Assembly (NCBI GenBank): GCA_016220095.1
Contig: JACRIJ010000056.1
Coordinates: 1 to 57,203 of the forward strand
Source of the DNA: Planctomycetota bacterium
GTDB taxonomy: Bacteria > Planctomycetota > MHYJ01 > JACQXL01 > JACRIJ01
Direction of reading: 5' to 3'
Length of the DNA: 57,203 nucleotides
Shown: positions 39,645-48,690 of the stretch, piece after piece
How the letters are laid out: the number at the start of each line of letters is the position of its first letter
How positions within the stretch are numbered: the stretch's first letter is position 1
Program-made: the position numbers and the translations under genes
Notes under the pieces: generated by a model
Seen by the model: the letters and a program-made list of their open reading frames with translations, nothing else
Database searches by the model: none
What the model was told of the DNA's origin: nothing

Positions 39645-40454
39645 TCAGAGAGCCGGCGTTTCCTGCGTAGAGGGAGTTGCGGTTTGTGGCGGCGGCGCCG
39701 GGGCAATGGATTCATGGGCGGTTAATTTAATGTCAGCGAAATTGGATTCCTGCTCTATCCGGACATATTTTTGTTTAGCGAGTTCCAGGGATGCGAGCAG
39801 ATTGCCGACGATTTTTCCCTTATCTTCCCAGTTATCTATAAGCGTAGAAAACAGCACACTGCCGGTTTCCTTTATTTTGTGCAGTATGGTTTCCATTAAT
39901 TTTTCAATAGGCATGTCGTTATACAATATGGACGTGTAGGGCACTTCAAAGCCGGTCGCTTTTGAGATTTTGGCATAAGAAGAGCAGAGGTCCCACGAAT
40001 TGAGTTTTACCGCGGGTATTTCCGTTTCATGGCCGGCCGGCGCCGAGTCTTTCAGCCATCTATCCAGCACATCGGGCCTGCCGAACATCCTGGACCGCCT
40101 GTCAATCAATTGCCCGAACATCCTTGCGCGGTCCTTGAATTTCTTATATTCAAGGAGTTTCTTGACCAATTCCATCCGCGGATCTTCTTCTTCTTCCTCT
40201 TCCTCGGTTATTTCTGAAGGTACGAGGGTTCTTGATTTGATAAGCATCAAGGTGGACGCCATTACGAGGAATTCGCCCGCGAGGTTGATGTCCATCTTCT
40301 GCATCATGCCGATGTAGGCGATGTATTGTTCCGCGGCCTTTGAAATGGAAATATTATATATGTCCATTTCGTTTTCTTTTACGAGGTGCAAAAGAAGGTC
40401 TAGAGGGCCGTAGTAATTTTCAAGTTGTATTTTGTGTTGGCTTAGTTCATCCAT
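39645..40454 (-). CDS. scpA: Segregation and condensation protein A
   Basis: 269 residues. ENYYGPLDLLLHLVKENEMD and IYNISISKAAEQYIAYI form the N-terminal SMC-binding part. LAGEFLVMASTLMLIKSRTL is the hallmark helix of the kleisin ScpA. The C-terminal winged helix follows (VLFSTLIDNWEDKGKIVGNL). The chain ends in a Pro/Ala/Thr tail. ScpA bridges the SMC heads in chromosome segregation. It starts 2 nt after trpS. Its usual partner scpB does not follow; a repeat block and a plus-strand gene do. Confidence 0.95.
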   Translation of the reverse strand: MDELSQHKIQLENYYGPLDLLLHLVKENEMDIYNISISKAAEQYIAYIGMMQKMDINLAGEFLVMASTLMLIKSRTLVPSEITEEEEEEEDPRMELVKKLLEYKKFKDRARMFGQLIDRRSRMFGRPDVLDRWLKDSAPAGHETEIPAVKLNSWDLCSSYAKISKATGFEVPYTSILYNDMPIEKLMETILHKIKETGSVLFSTLIDNWEDKGKIVGNLLASLELAKQKYVRIEQESNFADIKLTAHESIAPAPPPQTATPSTQETPAL

Positions 40455-40456
40455 AT

Positions 40457-41440
40457 TTATTTGCCGAGCGCCGTATAGCGCACTTCTTTCATGGTTTCAA
40501 TTGCTATTTTACGCGCCTTATCCGCGCCGTTCCTCAGGATTTCATGTATTTTTTCGGGATTTTCCGTGAGTTTCCGCCTTTTTTCGTAAACGGGCTGCAA
40601 TATACTGATTATAATATCCGCAAGGTTCTTTTTGCAATCCGTACAGCCTATCTGGGCTTCTTTGCACGCAATCTCCACTCCGGCGGATTTTTCCGGGGCG
40701 AATATCTTATAGTAAGAGAACACGTTGCACACGTCCGGATGTCCTTTATCGGTGCGTTTTATCCTTGCGGGGTCGGTTATCATAGTCATGATTTTTTTCC
40801 GGACATCCTCGGGTTTTTCGGAAAGCGAGATGTAATTGCCGTAGCTCTTGCTCATTTTTCTTGAATCCAGGCCGAGGAGTCGCGGCGCCTGCGTGAGTTT
40901 TGCCGCGGGTTCGGGGAATATCTCGCGCTTAAAAATGAAATGGAATCTGCGGACTATTTCGCGCGCGAGTTCCAGGTGTGGGAGCTGGTCTTCGCCCACG
41001 GGCACTACGTTCGCCTTATAAAGTATAATATCGGCTGTTTGAAGCACCGGGTATCCGAGAAACGCGTAGGTATTGATTTCCTTTTGTTCAAGTTCTTTCA
41101 GCTGTTCTTTGTATGTGGGACAGCGTTCAAGCCATCCGAGCGGCGTGATGCAGGACAGCACCATATGGAGTTCCGTGTGTTCAGGCACGGCGGATTGAAT
41201 GAATATCGTGTTTTTTTCAGGGTCAACGCCGCAGGCAATCCAGTCTATTACGTTATCAACGCCGAATTTTGAAATATTTTCGGAGTTATTGTATTCGCTC
41301 ATCAGCGCGTGCCAGTCGGCGACCATGTAGAAGCATTCGTATTCGTTTTGCATGTTAACCCAGTTTTGGAGCGCGCCTACGAGATGCCCGAGATGGAGCT
41401 GTCCGGTGGGGCGCATTCCCGAAAGAATTCTGCCTTTCAT
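40457..41440 (-). CDS. trpS: Tryptophanyl-tRNA synthetase
   Basis: 327 residues. The class I HIGH motif appears in RPTGQLHLGHLVGAL, and KMSKS in DSRKMSKSYGNYISL. MVADWHALMS, GEDQLPHLELAREI and the tryptophan pocket region are standard for TrpRS. Cytoplasmic. Part of the conserved site-2 protease - trpS - scpA cluster, with 12- and 2-nt gaps. Confidence 0.98.
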   Translation of the reverse strand: MKGRILSGMRPTGQLHLGHLVGALQNWVNMQNEYECFYMVADWHALMSEYNNSENISKFGVDNVIDWIACGVDPEKNTIFIQSAVPEHTELHMVLSCITPLGWLERCPTYKEQLKELEQKEINTYAFLGYPVLQTADIILYKANVVPVGEDQLPHLELAREIVRRFHFIFKREIFPEPAAKLTQAPRLLGLDSRKMSKSYGNYISLSEKPEDVRKKIMTMITDPARIKRTDKGHPDVCNVFSYYKIFAPEKSAGVEIACKEAQIGCTDCKKNLADIIISILQPVYEKRRKLTENPEKIHEILRNGADKARKIAIETMKEVRYTALGK

Positions 41441-41452
41441 GTCAATGCCGTC

Positions 41453-42169
41453 CTATGTAAGAAAAAGGTTTATAAGGAATCCGAAAAAAATAAAAAAAAG
41501 CTCTCCCGCTTTATTCATGATAAAACTGCTCAATCCGGTCATTACGACGACCATGAGAACAAGCATCATTCCGAATGTTTCAAGCGAATCATAGCTTTCC
41601 CTGATGCGCGGCGGAAGAAAAAACCTGAGTATTCTTGAACCGTCCAGCGGCGGCACCGGTATAAGGTTGAATACGGCCAGGGACAAATTGGTCATGATAA
41701 AGAGGAAAAGGATGTATTCAATGACGAAAACCAGCGGACTGCCGGCTGGGAAAAAGTTGAATCCGGCGTAGAAAGACAACAGCATGAACGGTAGGGCGAT
41801 GATTACCAGCAGGATATTGGTCAGCGGCCCTGCGGCGCCGGTTATGAGCATGCCCCTGTCTGCATCCCTGAAATTCATCGGGTTGACCGGCACAGGTTTA
41901 GCCGCCGCAAAGAAAAATGTGCCCATGGTGCTCCACAAGAGCAGGAGCGGAAGAAGTATCGTGCTGAACAGGTCTATATGGGCCATCGGATCAAGGGTTA
42001 TCCTGCCCTCATTGTATGCCGTATAATCACCCATGCGCAATGCCGCGTATCCGTGCGCGGCCTCGTGCAAAGCGGCCGATATTATCAGGGTGAACATTGA
42101 GATTATCAATGTATATTCAAATTTAACGTGGGCTATATTCTGAATAAATGTGGAGATATGGTCATGCAT
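41453..42169 (-). CDS. Site-2 protease family membrane metalloprotease (M50)
   Basis: 238 residues. SAALHEAAHGYAALRMGD carries the zinc-binding HEAAH, and FNLIPVPPLDGSRIL holds the conserved NPDG-like third ligand region. There are about six membrane segments. It belongs to the small S2P group commonly encoded next to trpS/scpA; the substrate is unknown. Its start codon directly abuts a palindromic repeat (42173-42308), so its leader is made of that element. Confidence 0.93.
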   Translation of the reverse strand: MHDHISTFIQNIAHVKFEYTLIISMFTLIISAALHEAAHGYAALRMGDYTAYNEGRITLDPMAHIDLFSTILLPLLLLWSTMGTFFFAAAKPVPVNPMNFRDADRGMLITGAAGPLTNILLVIIALPFMLLSFYAGFNFFPAGSPLVFVIEYILFLFIMTNLSLAVFNLIPVPPLDGSRILRFFLPPRIRESYDSLETFGMMLVLMVVVMTGLSSFIMNKAGELFFIFFGFLINLFLT

Positions 42170-42172
42170 ATA

Positions 42173-42308
42173 GATTTAAGATATAAGATTTAAAGTATAG
42201 GATTTAAGGTATAGGATCTAAGATTCAGGATTTTATGTTTAAGAAACAAGATTTTTGCAAAAAAATTCCATTTCCGCGCCGTAATCGGAAAATCTTATAT
42301 CTTAAATC
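42173..42308. repeat. GATTTAAG inverted repeat filling an intergenic gap
   Basis: Arms GATTTAAGATATAAGATTT at 42173-42191 and 42290-42308 are perfect reverse complements (19 of 19). The interior has AGTATAGGATTTAAGGTATA then GGATCTAAGATTCAGGATTT, degenerate units of the same motif. It spans the gap between the cyclophilin stop and the protease start almost completely. Confidence 0.92.
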
Positions 42309-42312
42309 GCAT

Positions 42313-43221
42313 TTATTCTATTATTGTCACCTTTTCAATCTTTACTGGTTCAAGCGGTTTGTCTCCCGGGCCGGTTTTGACCTTTGTTTCTATGTCTTTT
42401 ACTACTTCTATGCCTTTTGCGACATAGCCGAATGCCGTATAATTGCCGTCAAGGTGCGGGGCGTCCGCGAAGCAGATGAAGAATTGAGAGCCTGCCGAAT
42501 CCGGACTCTGACTGCGCGCCATTGATAATGTACCAAGCGTATGTTTGCGGGAATTGAATTCCGCTTTAAGTTTGTAACCGGCATCGCCCGTGCCGTCGCC
42601 TCTCGGGCATCCGCCCTGCATCATGAAACCCTTGATTATCCTGTGGAATGTCAAACCGGTATAGAATCCCGATCTGGCGAGTTTTACGAAATTAATGACG
42701 GTATTAGGCGCGTCTTCAGGGTAAAACGCTATGACTATTTCGCCGTAATTCGTCATCAGGCTGACTTTGCAGTTCGGCACCACGCCGGCTGATACGCTGT
42801 TTGTCGCTTTTCCGTCATGGTTCCATTTCATAGTGTAAGCTCCTTCTGTTTTGAAAATATCCATTGTTTTCGTAATATCCAGAATTCTGCCCGCGGCAGT
42901 GAATGGTTCAAGCGTAACTGCGGAGGTTTCTTTTGCCGGCTCTGATTTTTTTACGGTCTTTCCGAGGCTGTCAATTATTTCAAGTTCATCCGCAAGGTTT
43001 TTCGGCAGGGTGATAGTTTGTTTTTTATCCGATGGGTTTTCATAAAGGAATGTCACAAGCACGGGGTTTCCCGTGTTGACCCACTGTTTGGCAATCTTTA
43101 AGGAAAAGCTTACGGCTGGAGCCGCGGGTTTTTCCGCGGGCTTGCTGTCCTGCGGAAAGGCATATTGTATGGCAAATAAAACTGCCGTAACAAACAGAAA
43201 CAATAAAACTGATTTACGCAT
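42313..43221 (-). CDS. Exported cyclophilin-type peptidyl-prolyl isomerase with N-terminal BsuPI-like domain
   Basis: About 302 residues from the ATG at 43221, chosen because it begins a signal peptide (KSVLLFLFVTAVLFAIQYAF). Residues about 35-145 form a beta-sandwich with SLKIAKQWVNTGNPVLVTFL and GAYTMKWNHDGKAT, similar to the BsuPI/intracellular proteinase inhibitor fold. The cyclophilin domain fills the C-terminal half: NTVINFVKLARSGFYTGLTF, HRIIKGFMMQGGCPRGDGTG, SMARSQSPDSAGSQFFIC and GNYTAFGYV. The catalytic arginine of FHRI is present. It should act on proteins in the periplasm. Confidence 0.9.
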   Translation of the reverse strand: MRKSVLLFLFVTAVLFAIQYAFPQDSKPAEKPAAPAVSFSLKIAKQWVNTGNPVLVTFLYENPSDKKQTITLPKNLADELEIIDSLGKTVKKSEPAKETSAVTLEPFTAAGRILDITKTMDIFKTEGAYTMKWNHDGKATNSVSAGVVPNCKVSLMTNYGEIVIAFYPEDAPNTVINFVKLARSGFYTGLTFHRIIKGFMMQGGCPRGDGTGDAGYKLKAEFNSRKHTLGTLSMARSQSPDSAGSQFFICFADAPHLDGNYTAFGYVAKGIEVVKDIETKVKTGPGDKPLEPVKIEKVTIIE

Positions 43222-43229
43222 ATTTAACT

Positions 43230-43345
43230 CCTGCGAAGTATGAAGAATGAAAAATGTTATTCGTTTCTCGTTGTCCGTGAGCCGATTCCCGTCCAAACGG
43301 ACTTTCGTCTCCGGACTTTAAGACTCCGGATCCCGGGCTCTTAGA
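43230..43345. repeat. Intergenic repeat modules
   Basis: GAAGTATGAAGAATGAAAAA (GAATGAAGG family), then GTCCAAACGGAC (43284-43295, palindrome), CCGGACTTTAAGACTCCGGA and TCCCGGGCTC, degenerate CCCGG-family units. No gene. Confidence 0.7.
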
Positions 43346-43350
43346 CTCAT

Positions 43351-44583
43351 TTAGAAGTGTCTTCCTAATCCGAAATTTCCTATGAAATCTGAAGATTGGT
43401 TGCCCAGACCTACGCCCAGGCCCATTTGCAGAAGCCAGTCTTCACGGAGCCTGTATTTAAGGCCTGCTGTGAGTGTTGTTACCGCGCTGTTCAGGACGTC
43501 AATATCGTTTGCAAACGCGCTGGTATTGCCTTCAATCTGGGCTATAAGGCTCATATTGTCGCTGATCATATAAACGCCGGCAAAGCCGAAAGTGACAAAA
43601 TCGTTGAAATTAATCTGCTTTGCGAAAATGCTTTGCCCCCTGAAGAGGAATGTATAACCGAGATTTCCGTGGAAAATAAGCCGGTCAAATCTCTTGGAGC
43701 CTATGAAATTAATATTCCAGTCAACCGTGCCGGAAGTAAGCATGTCTTCATCCGCGGCCATGGGCACCTTAAAAGAAGAAGCTATTGCCAGTCCGCTGAA
43801 TTCATCTTCCCCGCGGAATCTTGAAGGTTCCCATTTCATGCCGACATACAGGTCGCTCGGGCCGATGCTTCTCTGGCCTTCGGGGACTATCTGAAGGTTG
43901 TCCTGCCATATAAGGACATCCTTGTCTATTTCTGAAAGGAATCCTATGGTAGCTTTTGTAGTCAATTCAAATTCATGCGTTATTCCGTAATTGGCTTCCA
44001 TGAACCATTCATACAATCTGGCATTATAAATGTTTTTTCCGCCACTGCCATAACGGCTGAAGTTATTCTGTGATATTTCCATTCCAGACATAAGCACGAG
44101 GTGGCTTTCGGGAAGGGTGCGGGCTCCCTGCATTGGCGGGACGTTCAATGTTGAATGGAACATATTGTTCCTGCTGGTTTCCATGGGGGAGGAAAAAAAG
44201 ACAAGATTACGGAGTTTTTCGCCAACCAGACTTTTGCCTATTATGTCGGTTTCTATCAGCACCGATGCCTTCTGGTAATGCATAGCCGCTCTTACATGGT
44301 CTTTAAGTTGTGAATAAATGTCGCCGAGCAGATTGTGCGCTTCGTAAGAGTTGGCGTTGAGGTTTAGCGCGATTTCAAAATAGTTTATCGCTTCTTTGAA
44401 GCGCCTTTCCTTCAGCGCCTCTTTGCCGTTTATCATGGCTTCGTTGTACCTGTCCTGTCTGAGCACGCGGGTCAACTCAATGTCGTCCTCATCAGAACCA
44501 AAATTCTGCGCGAAAAGTTTTGCGGGCATAAGGCCGGTTACTGCGAGGAGCAGAAAAGATACAAACAATAGTCTTGCTAACAT
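43351..44583 (-). CDS. Exported TPR protein with C-terminal outer-membrane barrel-like domain (paralogue B)
   Basis: 410 residues. Signal peptide ARLLFVSFLLLAVTGLMPAK then LFA. TPR units lie at about 50-115 (ALKERRFKEAINYFEIALNL, LLGDIYSQLKDHVRAAMHYQ). The last 270 residues form a beta-rich, barrel-like part ending NFGLGRHF with a terminal aromatic residue. It is paralogous to the protein at 2193-3599 through the barrel. GGAGG lies before the ATG and a sigma-70 promoter upstream (44616-44643). Function unknown. Confidence 0.78.
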   Translation of the reverse strand: MLARLLFVSFLLLAVTGLMPAKLFAQNFGSDEDDIELTRVLRQDRYNEAMINGKEALKERRFKEAINYFEIALNLNANSYEAHNLLGDIYSQLKDHVRAAMHYQKASVLIETDIIGKSLVGEKLRNLVFFSSPMETSRNNMFHSTLNVPPMQGARTLPESHLVLMSGMEISQNNFSRYGSGGKNIYNARLYEWFMEANYGITHEFELTTKATIGFLSEIDKDVLIWQDNLQIVPEGQRSIGPSDLYVGMKWEPSRFRGEDEFSGLAIASSFKVPMAADEDMLTSGTVDWNINFIGSKRFDRLIFHGNLGYTFLFRGQSIFAKQINFNDFVTFGFAGVYMISDNMSLIAQIEGNTSAFANDIDVLNSAVTTLTAGLKYRLREDWLLQMGLGVGLGNQSSDFIGNFGLGRHF

Positions 44584-44615
44584 TTAGTATTCCTCCATTA
44601 AGAATAATAACCAGT

Positions 44616-44643
44616 ATTTTAAGTTTTAGGCTAAAAATGTCAA
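44616..44643 (-). promoter_or_regulatory. Sigma-70 promoter of TPR/barrel paralogue B
   Basis: On the minus strand TTGACA (44638-44643), a 16-nt spacer, TAAAAT (44616-44621); a GGAGG leader follows. The CCCGTCAGTAAAGGGC module lies just upstream (44665-44681). Confidence 0.8.
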
Positions 44644-44722
44644 GAAAAAAGATTATTAAAGGGTAACCCGTCAGTAAAGGGCGGTGTAGTCGCGAGGGGA
44701 TTGAGGTTATACATTGAGATGC

Positions 44723-47700
44723 TTATTTCAACGCCTTAATGAAACATCCTTTACTGCTGGTTTTCGGGAGTGTTGAGGCGTTCGGATTTCCGGTATTCTG
44801 ATCGTCAGGCGGCGGGGTGGTATCGTCCGGCGGTTCAATATTGATGACAAAACTCCAGGTTTCACTGCTCCACGGGCTGGTATTATCCGCGCCGTCTATC
44901 GCCCTTACGCGCCAGTAATAAGTGCCGTTTTCAAGTGCGGTTATGGTAGTCTGGGATTCAGTGACGATCTTCTGGGAAATAGGTGTTGATGTAAAATTGT
45001 CTTCCGTTGACACGACTACTTCGTAACTTACGCCGGACAGGTCGCTGACATTGCTCCAGTCCAGCGTGGGGGTAGGGGAGCTTGACAGCTGTGAAGTATC
45101 CGCGGGCGAATAGAGTATCGGCGCCGGAGGCGCTATTATGTCATCGCCCGAAGTGTCATATCCTAATATTATGGAAAAGCTCGTTTCCGTGCTGTAGTCG
45201 CCCCAGTCGCCGTGCGAATCCTTGAATGATACGCGCCAGAAATAGGTGCCCCAGTTGGAAAGAATATTGTCCGGTATAGTGACCGAATAAAGATTGACCG
45301 CGTCATCGTCAGATTCCCATCCGCCGCCGCCCGTGCCGAAACTGCCGCTTGCGGGTCTTACCTGCCATCTCGTGGCGGCATGGGTATCTCCTATATTGGG
45401 GTCGTAGAAATCGCTTACGGTAAGGGTGGGCGTGACCGTGTTCATAACGGCTTCGTTGGAAGGCGAAATGTTGGATTGTCCGTAAGGTGCTCTGTTGTAG
45501 AGAACAGTGGTGTCGTTCAATATAGGTTCCGGCGATGTATCGTTTCCGGAGAATTCCGCGCGTATCTGCATATACCTTCCTTTTATATTAAGGCTTGATA
45601 TATCGCCCGCGGCGTTGATCGTTGACCATCCGTTGTCCGGGTCGCCGAGGATGAACGCGAGGGAATCGTTTGCCTTTATTCTTATGGTAAGGCCGCTTCC
45701 TGACGATGTCCAATTAAAATTTTTAGCCAATGTGACAAGCGCGCCGGTGTCAAAAACGTCGCTGAGGAATGTGCCCGTGGAAGGATACCCTTGGCTTTCA
45801 AGCGTATCCAGCGCTGTCGTGGGCGTCGTGAGTTCGTAATATTGCAGTGCCGCGTCGTCAAAATACGAATAGTAATTCGTTGTCGAGCCGCTGTAGTTCT
45901 CCAGCACGATAAATGATGCCGTTGCAGTTGAGTTGATTGCTGTTTGTGAAACAAGCTCCGTGCTTATGGCATCGTAAACGTAAACCGAATACGTGTTCAC
46001 GGCCGTTTTATAAATGACGAATTTATACCACGTATCCGCCGCGGGCGTGCCGCCCAGGCCGGAAAGCCCGGAAAAGTTCCTGTATTGGAATTGCGATGAC
46101 CCTACCGCAAGATTCATCGCGGCCGTGCCGTTGATAGTAGATGTCTGCTTGAGCCCGGCTTCAAAATCTTCGTTTATCGCGTCGGCTTTAGCCCAGAATT
46201 CAAATTGGTAGTTGCCTGAGGAAATCGGCATTGTCACGAATACCCCGGCAGAAGTTCCCGTATTCGTGCTTTGCAGTCGTAGGGATTTCAGGCCCGAATG
46301 CACATTAGTGCCCGAGACTGTCGGATAAGAGCCCGTTGAAGACATGTCCTTCCATATTGAAGGGAATACGCCGGCGGTATCATTTTCAAAATCGCTCGCG
46401 AATACATAAATGTAATTTCGTTCAGCAGGAGGTGTGTTGGCCGAAGGGTTGTAATATAAATAATAGTTGCCGTCCGCTGTTTGGCCGCCTATGGATGACT
46501 TCGTCTTGAATAGTATTTTTGTTGTCGTTGAATTCCATGCGTTTGCCGTCATGCGGTGGAGTTCTATGAATTCGTTTGAATACTGGTCTAAATACACGAC
46601 TCTTACGTCGTTCCCGTCGGCAAGCGACTTTTGGGCGGTTACGTACGATGCGTGGTCAAACGTGAGGTCCATGGTATATCCCTTAGGGAGGACGTTCGTT
46701 GAATTGTTTGTAATGGTAATCTGCCTGCGGTATCCCCATGTCGGGAGGTTGTCTAAATCAAGTTCGCTTCCGGGTACGACCTGGAAATAGTCTTCGGGCA
46801 GATAAATATTGCAATAAATCTCGTCCCAGTATGCGGTTCCCGAGTAGTCGACGGTTGAGCCGCTGGTAATGTATACCCTGTCAAAAACATCGTTGGAGCT
46901 CGCGCGCGTATATATTAAAATACCGTCAATATAATAGTATATCGTAGAGCTGTACCTTTTCCATTCAATTTTGTGCCATCCGTTGGAGCGTAATACGGCA
47001 GATGTCGCCCACGCAGAACCGGTGTAATAGGAATAGAATGCCGCGGAATTTTCAGTATTGACGCCTATTTCGTATTTTTGGGCGGCAACGGCGGACGGTG
47101 TAATCCAGTCCTTTTTGGCGATATCTGAAGGATCATCGTAGAACCATGCCGTCATCTGGAAGTTTTGCGGGATTAGCATCGCCCTGTAAACTACGCGCGA
47201 AAAATCCCCTGTCGTGGAATCCATTTTCAGGCTTCGGTCATCGCTTTGCTGTTTTTCAGTGGTAGTGGTGGAAGTGCCCGTGCCGGAAGAGATTATCCAG
47301 CCGCGCGTCGTTATGTCATCCGAATACTCAAATCCGTCCGCGTACGCATAGAATGCCTGGTTTTTGTCCGCGGCCGGGGTGTTCGCAGTGGAGTTTCCAT
47401 AATAAATATAAAAGCTTGCGTTGTTGCGTTGCGCCGCTACCGCGCTGAGGATGGGCATTTTGAAAAAGATGTCGGTGCGCGCGCCGCCACGCGCCTGCAC
47501 CTTGCCGGCCGTGAAAATGGTTTCGCCCTGCAAAATGCCGCGGTTGTCGTTGCCCGAATGGTCGTACGCAATGGTGCCGTAGTATTCGTCAAAATGCCAT
47601 AGCGCAAGCGTATTCGCGTCGGTCGTGAATGGTTCGGGAGTTACCGTAAAATCGGCATTATATCTTGTGGTATCCGATATCCTGACGTTGTCTATTTTGC

Positions 47701-48592
47701 CGTTGAAGAAACCTGTGGGCACTCCGCCAGAGGCATTCGCGCCTACGCGAGTGGTTAAGGCTGAATCGTAAACTGACGTGACGTTTCCTGTTTTTGTCAC
47801 CGTTGCCTTGGCGCCGTTTATGAAAATATCCATATTGCCCGTGGATGCTTCAAATACGCCGGCTATGTGCGTCCATGTATTGGAAGAAACCGTTTCCGTG
47901 GAAGTGACGTAGGCAAGATTGGCTTCGGACCCGTCTTGCGAGACAAGAAAAAGTACGTTGCCGTTATTAACGCTTAAGAGAAAACCCCTGTTTGGTTCAG
48001 AGCCGTTGTCCTTGTTGATTACGCCGTTGTAGCCGCTTGTAGTGGTGGGATTTATCCATGCTTCAAGCGTAAGGTCGCTTAAGGGCGACAGCGTTGCGGA
48101 ATCGCTGAACGTCACCTGGTCATCGGTGCCGTCAAAGTCAATGCATCCGCCGGGGTTTACGACACGTTCAAGTTCTATCCATAATCCGGAATCCCAGTCG
48201 TATTTCACGGTCCGAAGATCTTTGAGGTCTGCGCGCATTTTGCCGCTATCAATCAATTCGTCCAGCGGCAGGTCGGCTTTAACGGTGTAATAATCTGGAA
48301 TGGTAACACTGGAGGATTCGTTAGAGATGCATATCTGCCTCCGGTATCGGTATCCGGAATCCCACCACGGCGGGGTTGTGGCCGGGCTCCACCAGGTGTT
48401 TGCCTGTCCGTGCTGGAGTTTCGCGTTGGCATCAATGCCGTTAACATCCAGATTATATATGGTGCCGGCATTGAATTCGTCGTCCGTGGTAATTATCCAT
48501 TCGTTGGCAAACAGCAGGTTTCCTATGATGAAAATACCCGCAAACAGGGATAGAATTCTCAGATGTCTTTTTATATGGTTTTTCTTTAGCAT
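44723..48592 (-). CDS. Large exported LamG/DUF2341/fibronectin-type surface protein
   Basis: 1289 residues with a signal peptide (residues 1-29). A DUF2341 domain begins at about 78 (WWDSGYRYRRQICISNESSS). It is interrupted at about 148 by a complete LamG/concanavalin-like domain (CIDFDGTDDQVTFS to LALWHFDEYYGT, about 148-360), then resumes (NASFYIYYGNSTANTPAADK). A second, uninterrupted DUF2341 copy lies at about 625-730 (WGYRRQITITNNSTNVLPKG, YYLYYNPSANTPPAERN). Jelly-roll-like regions follow each (GWHKIEWKRYSSTIYYYIDG). The end has fibronectin-type modules (NWGTYFWRVSFKDSHGDWGD, YYWRVRAIDGADN). The last residues SSKGCFIKALK recall the CFIATAAYG C-terminal signature. Likely carbohydrate-binding and surface exposed. 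Confidence 0.88.
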   Translation of the reverse strand: MLKKNHIKRHLRILSLFAGIFIIGNLLFANEWIITTDDEFNAGTIYNLDVNGIDANAKLQHGQANTWWSPATTPPWWDSGYRYRRQICISNESSSVTIPDYYTVKADLPLDELIDSGKMRADLKDLRTVKYDWDSGLWIELERVVNPGGCIDFDGTDDQVTFSDSATLSPLSDLTLEAWINPTTTSGYNGVINKDNGSEPNRGFLLSVNNGNVLFLVSQDGSEANLAYVTSTETVSSNTWTHIAGVFEASTGNMDIFINGAKATVTKTGNVTSVYDSALTTRVGANASGGVPTGFFNGKIDNVRISDTTRYNADFTVTPEPFTTDANTLALWHFDEYYGTIAYDHSGNDNRGILQGETIFTAGKVQARGGARTDIFFKMPILSAVAAQRNNASFYIYYGNSTANTPAADKNQAFYAYADGFEYSDDITTRGWIISSGTGTSTTTTEKQQSDDRSLKMDSTTGDFSRVVYRAMLIPQNFQMTAWFYDDPSDIAKKDWITPSAVAAQKYEIGVNTENSAAFYSYYTGSAWATSAVLRSNGWHKIEWKRYSSTIYYYIDGILIYTRASSNDVFDRVYITSGSTVDYSGTAYWDEIYCNIYLPEDYFQVVPGSELDLDNLPTWGYRRQITITNNSTNVLPKGYTMDLTFDHASYVTAQKSLADGNDVRVVYLDQYSNEFIELHRMTANAWNSTTTKILFKTKSSIGGQTADGNYYLYYNPSANTPPAERNYIYVFASDFENDTAGVFPSIWKDMSSTGSYPTVSGTNVHSGLKSLRLQSTNTGTSAGVFVTMPISSGNYQFEFWAKADAINEDFEAGLKQTSTINGTAAMNLAVGSSQFQYRNFSGLSGLGGTPAADTWYKFVIYKTAVNTYSVYVYDAISTELVSQTAINSTATASFIVLENYSGSTTNYYSYFDDAALQYYELTTPTTALDTLESQGYPSTGTFLSDVFDTGALVTLAKNFNWTSSGSGLTIRIKANDSLAFILGDPDNGWSTINAAGDISSLNIKGRYMQIRAEFSGNDTSPEPILNDTTVLYNRAPYGQSNISPSNEAVMNTVTPTLTVSDFYDPNIGDTHAATRWQVRPASGSFGTGGGGWESDDDAVNLYSVTIPDNILSNWGTYFWRVSFKDSHGDWGDYSTETSFSIILGYDTSGDDIIAPPAPILYSPADTSQLSSSPTPTLDWSNVSDLSGVSYEVVVSTEDNFTSTPISQKIVTESQTTITALENGTYYWRVRAIDGADNTSPWSSETWSFVINIEPPDDTTPPPDDQNTGNPNASTLPKTSSKGCFIKALK

Positions 48593-48600
48593 AATAATAT

Positions 48601-48630
48601 ATTATACATCCAAAAGCAGTATTTTGTCAA
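48601..48630 (-). promoter_or_regulatory. Sigma-70 promoter, near-leaderless
   Basis: On the minus strand TTGACA (48625-48630), an 18-nt spacer, TATAAT (48601-48606). The -10 box lies 8 nt before the ATG at 48592 and no Shine-Dalgarno sequence fits between. Confidence 0.75.
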
Positions 48631-48690
48631 ATAAAATATGATTTATTTCGTTCGTCGTTTCGTACCTCGCTGCTCGCTACTGGTTACTAT

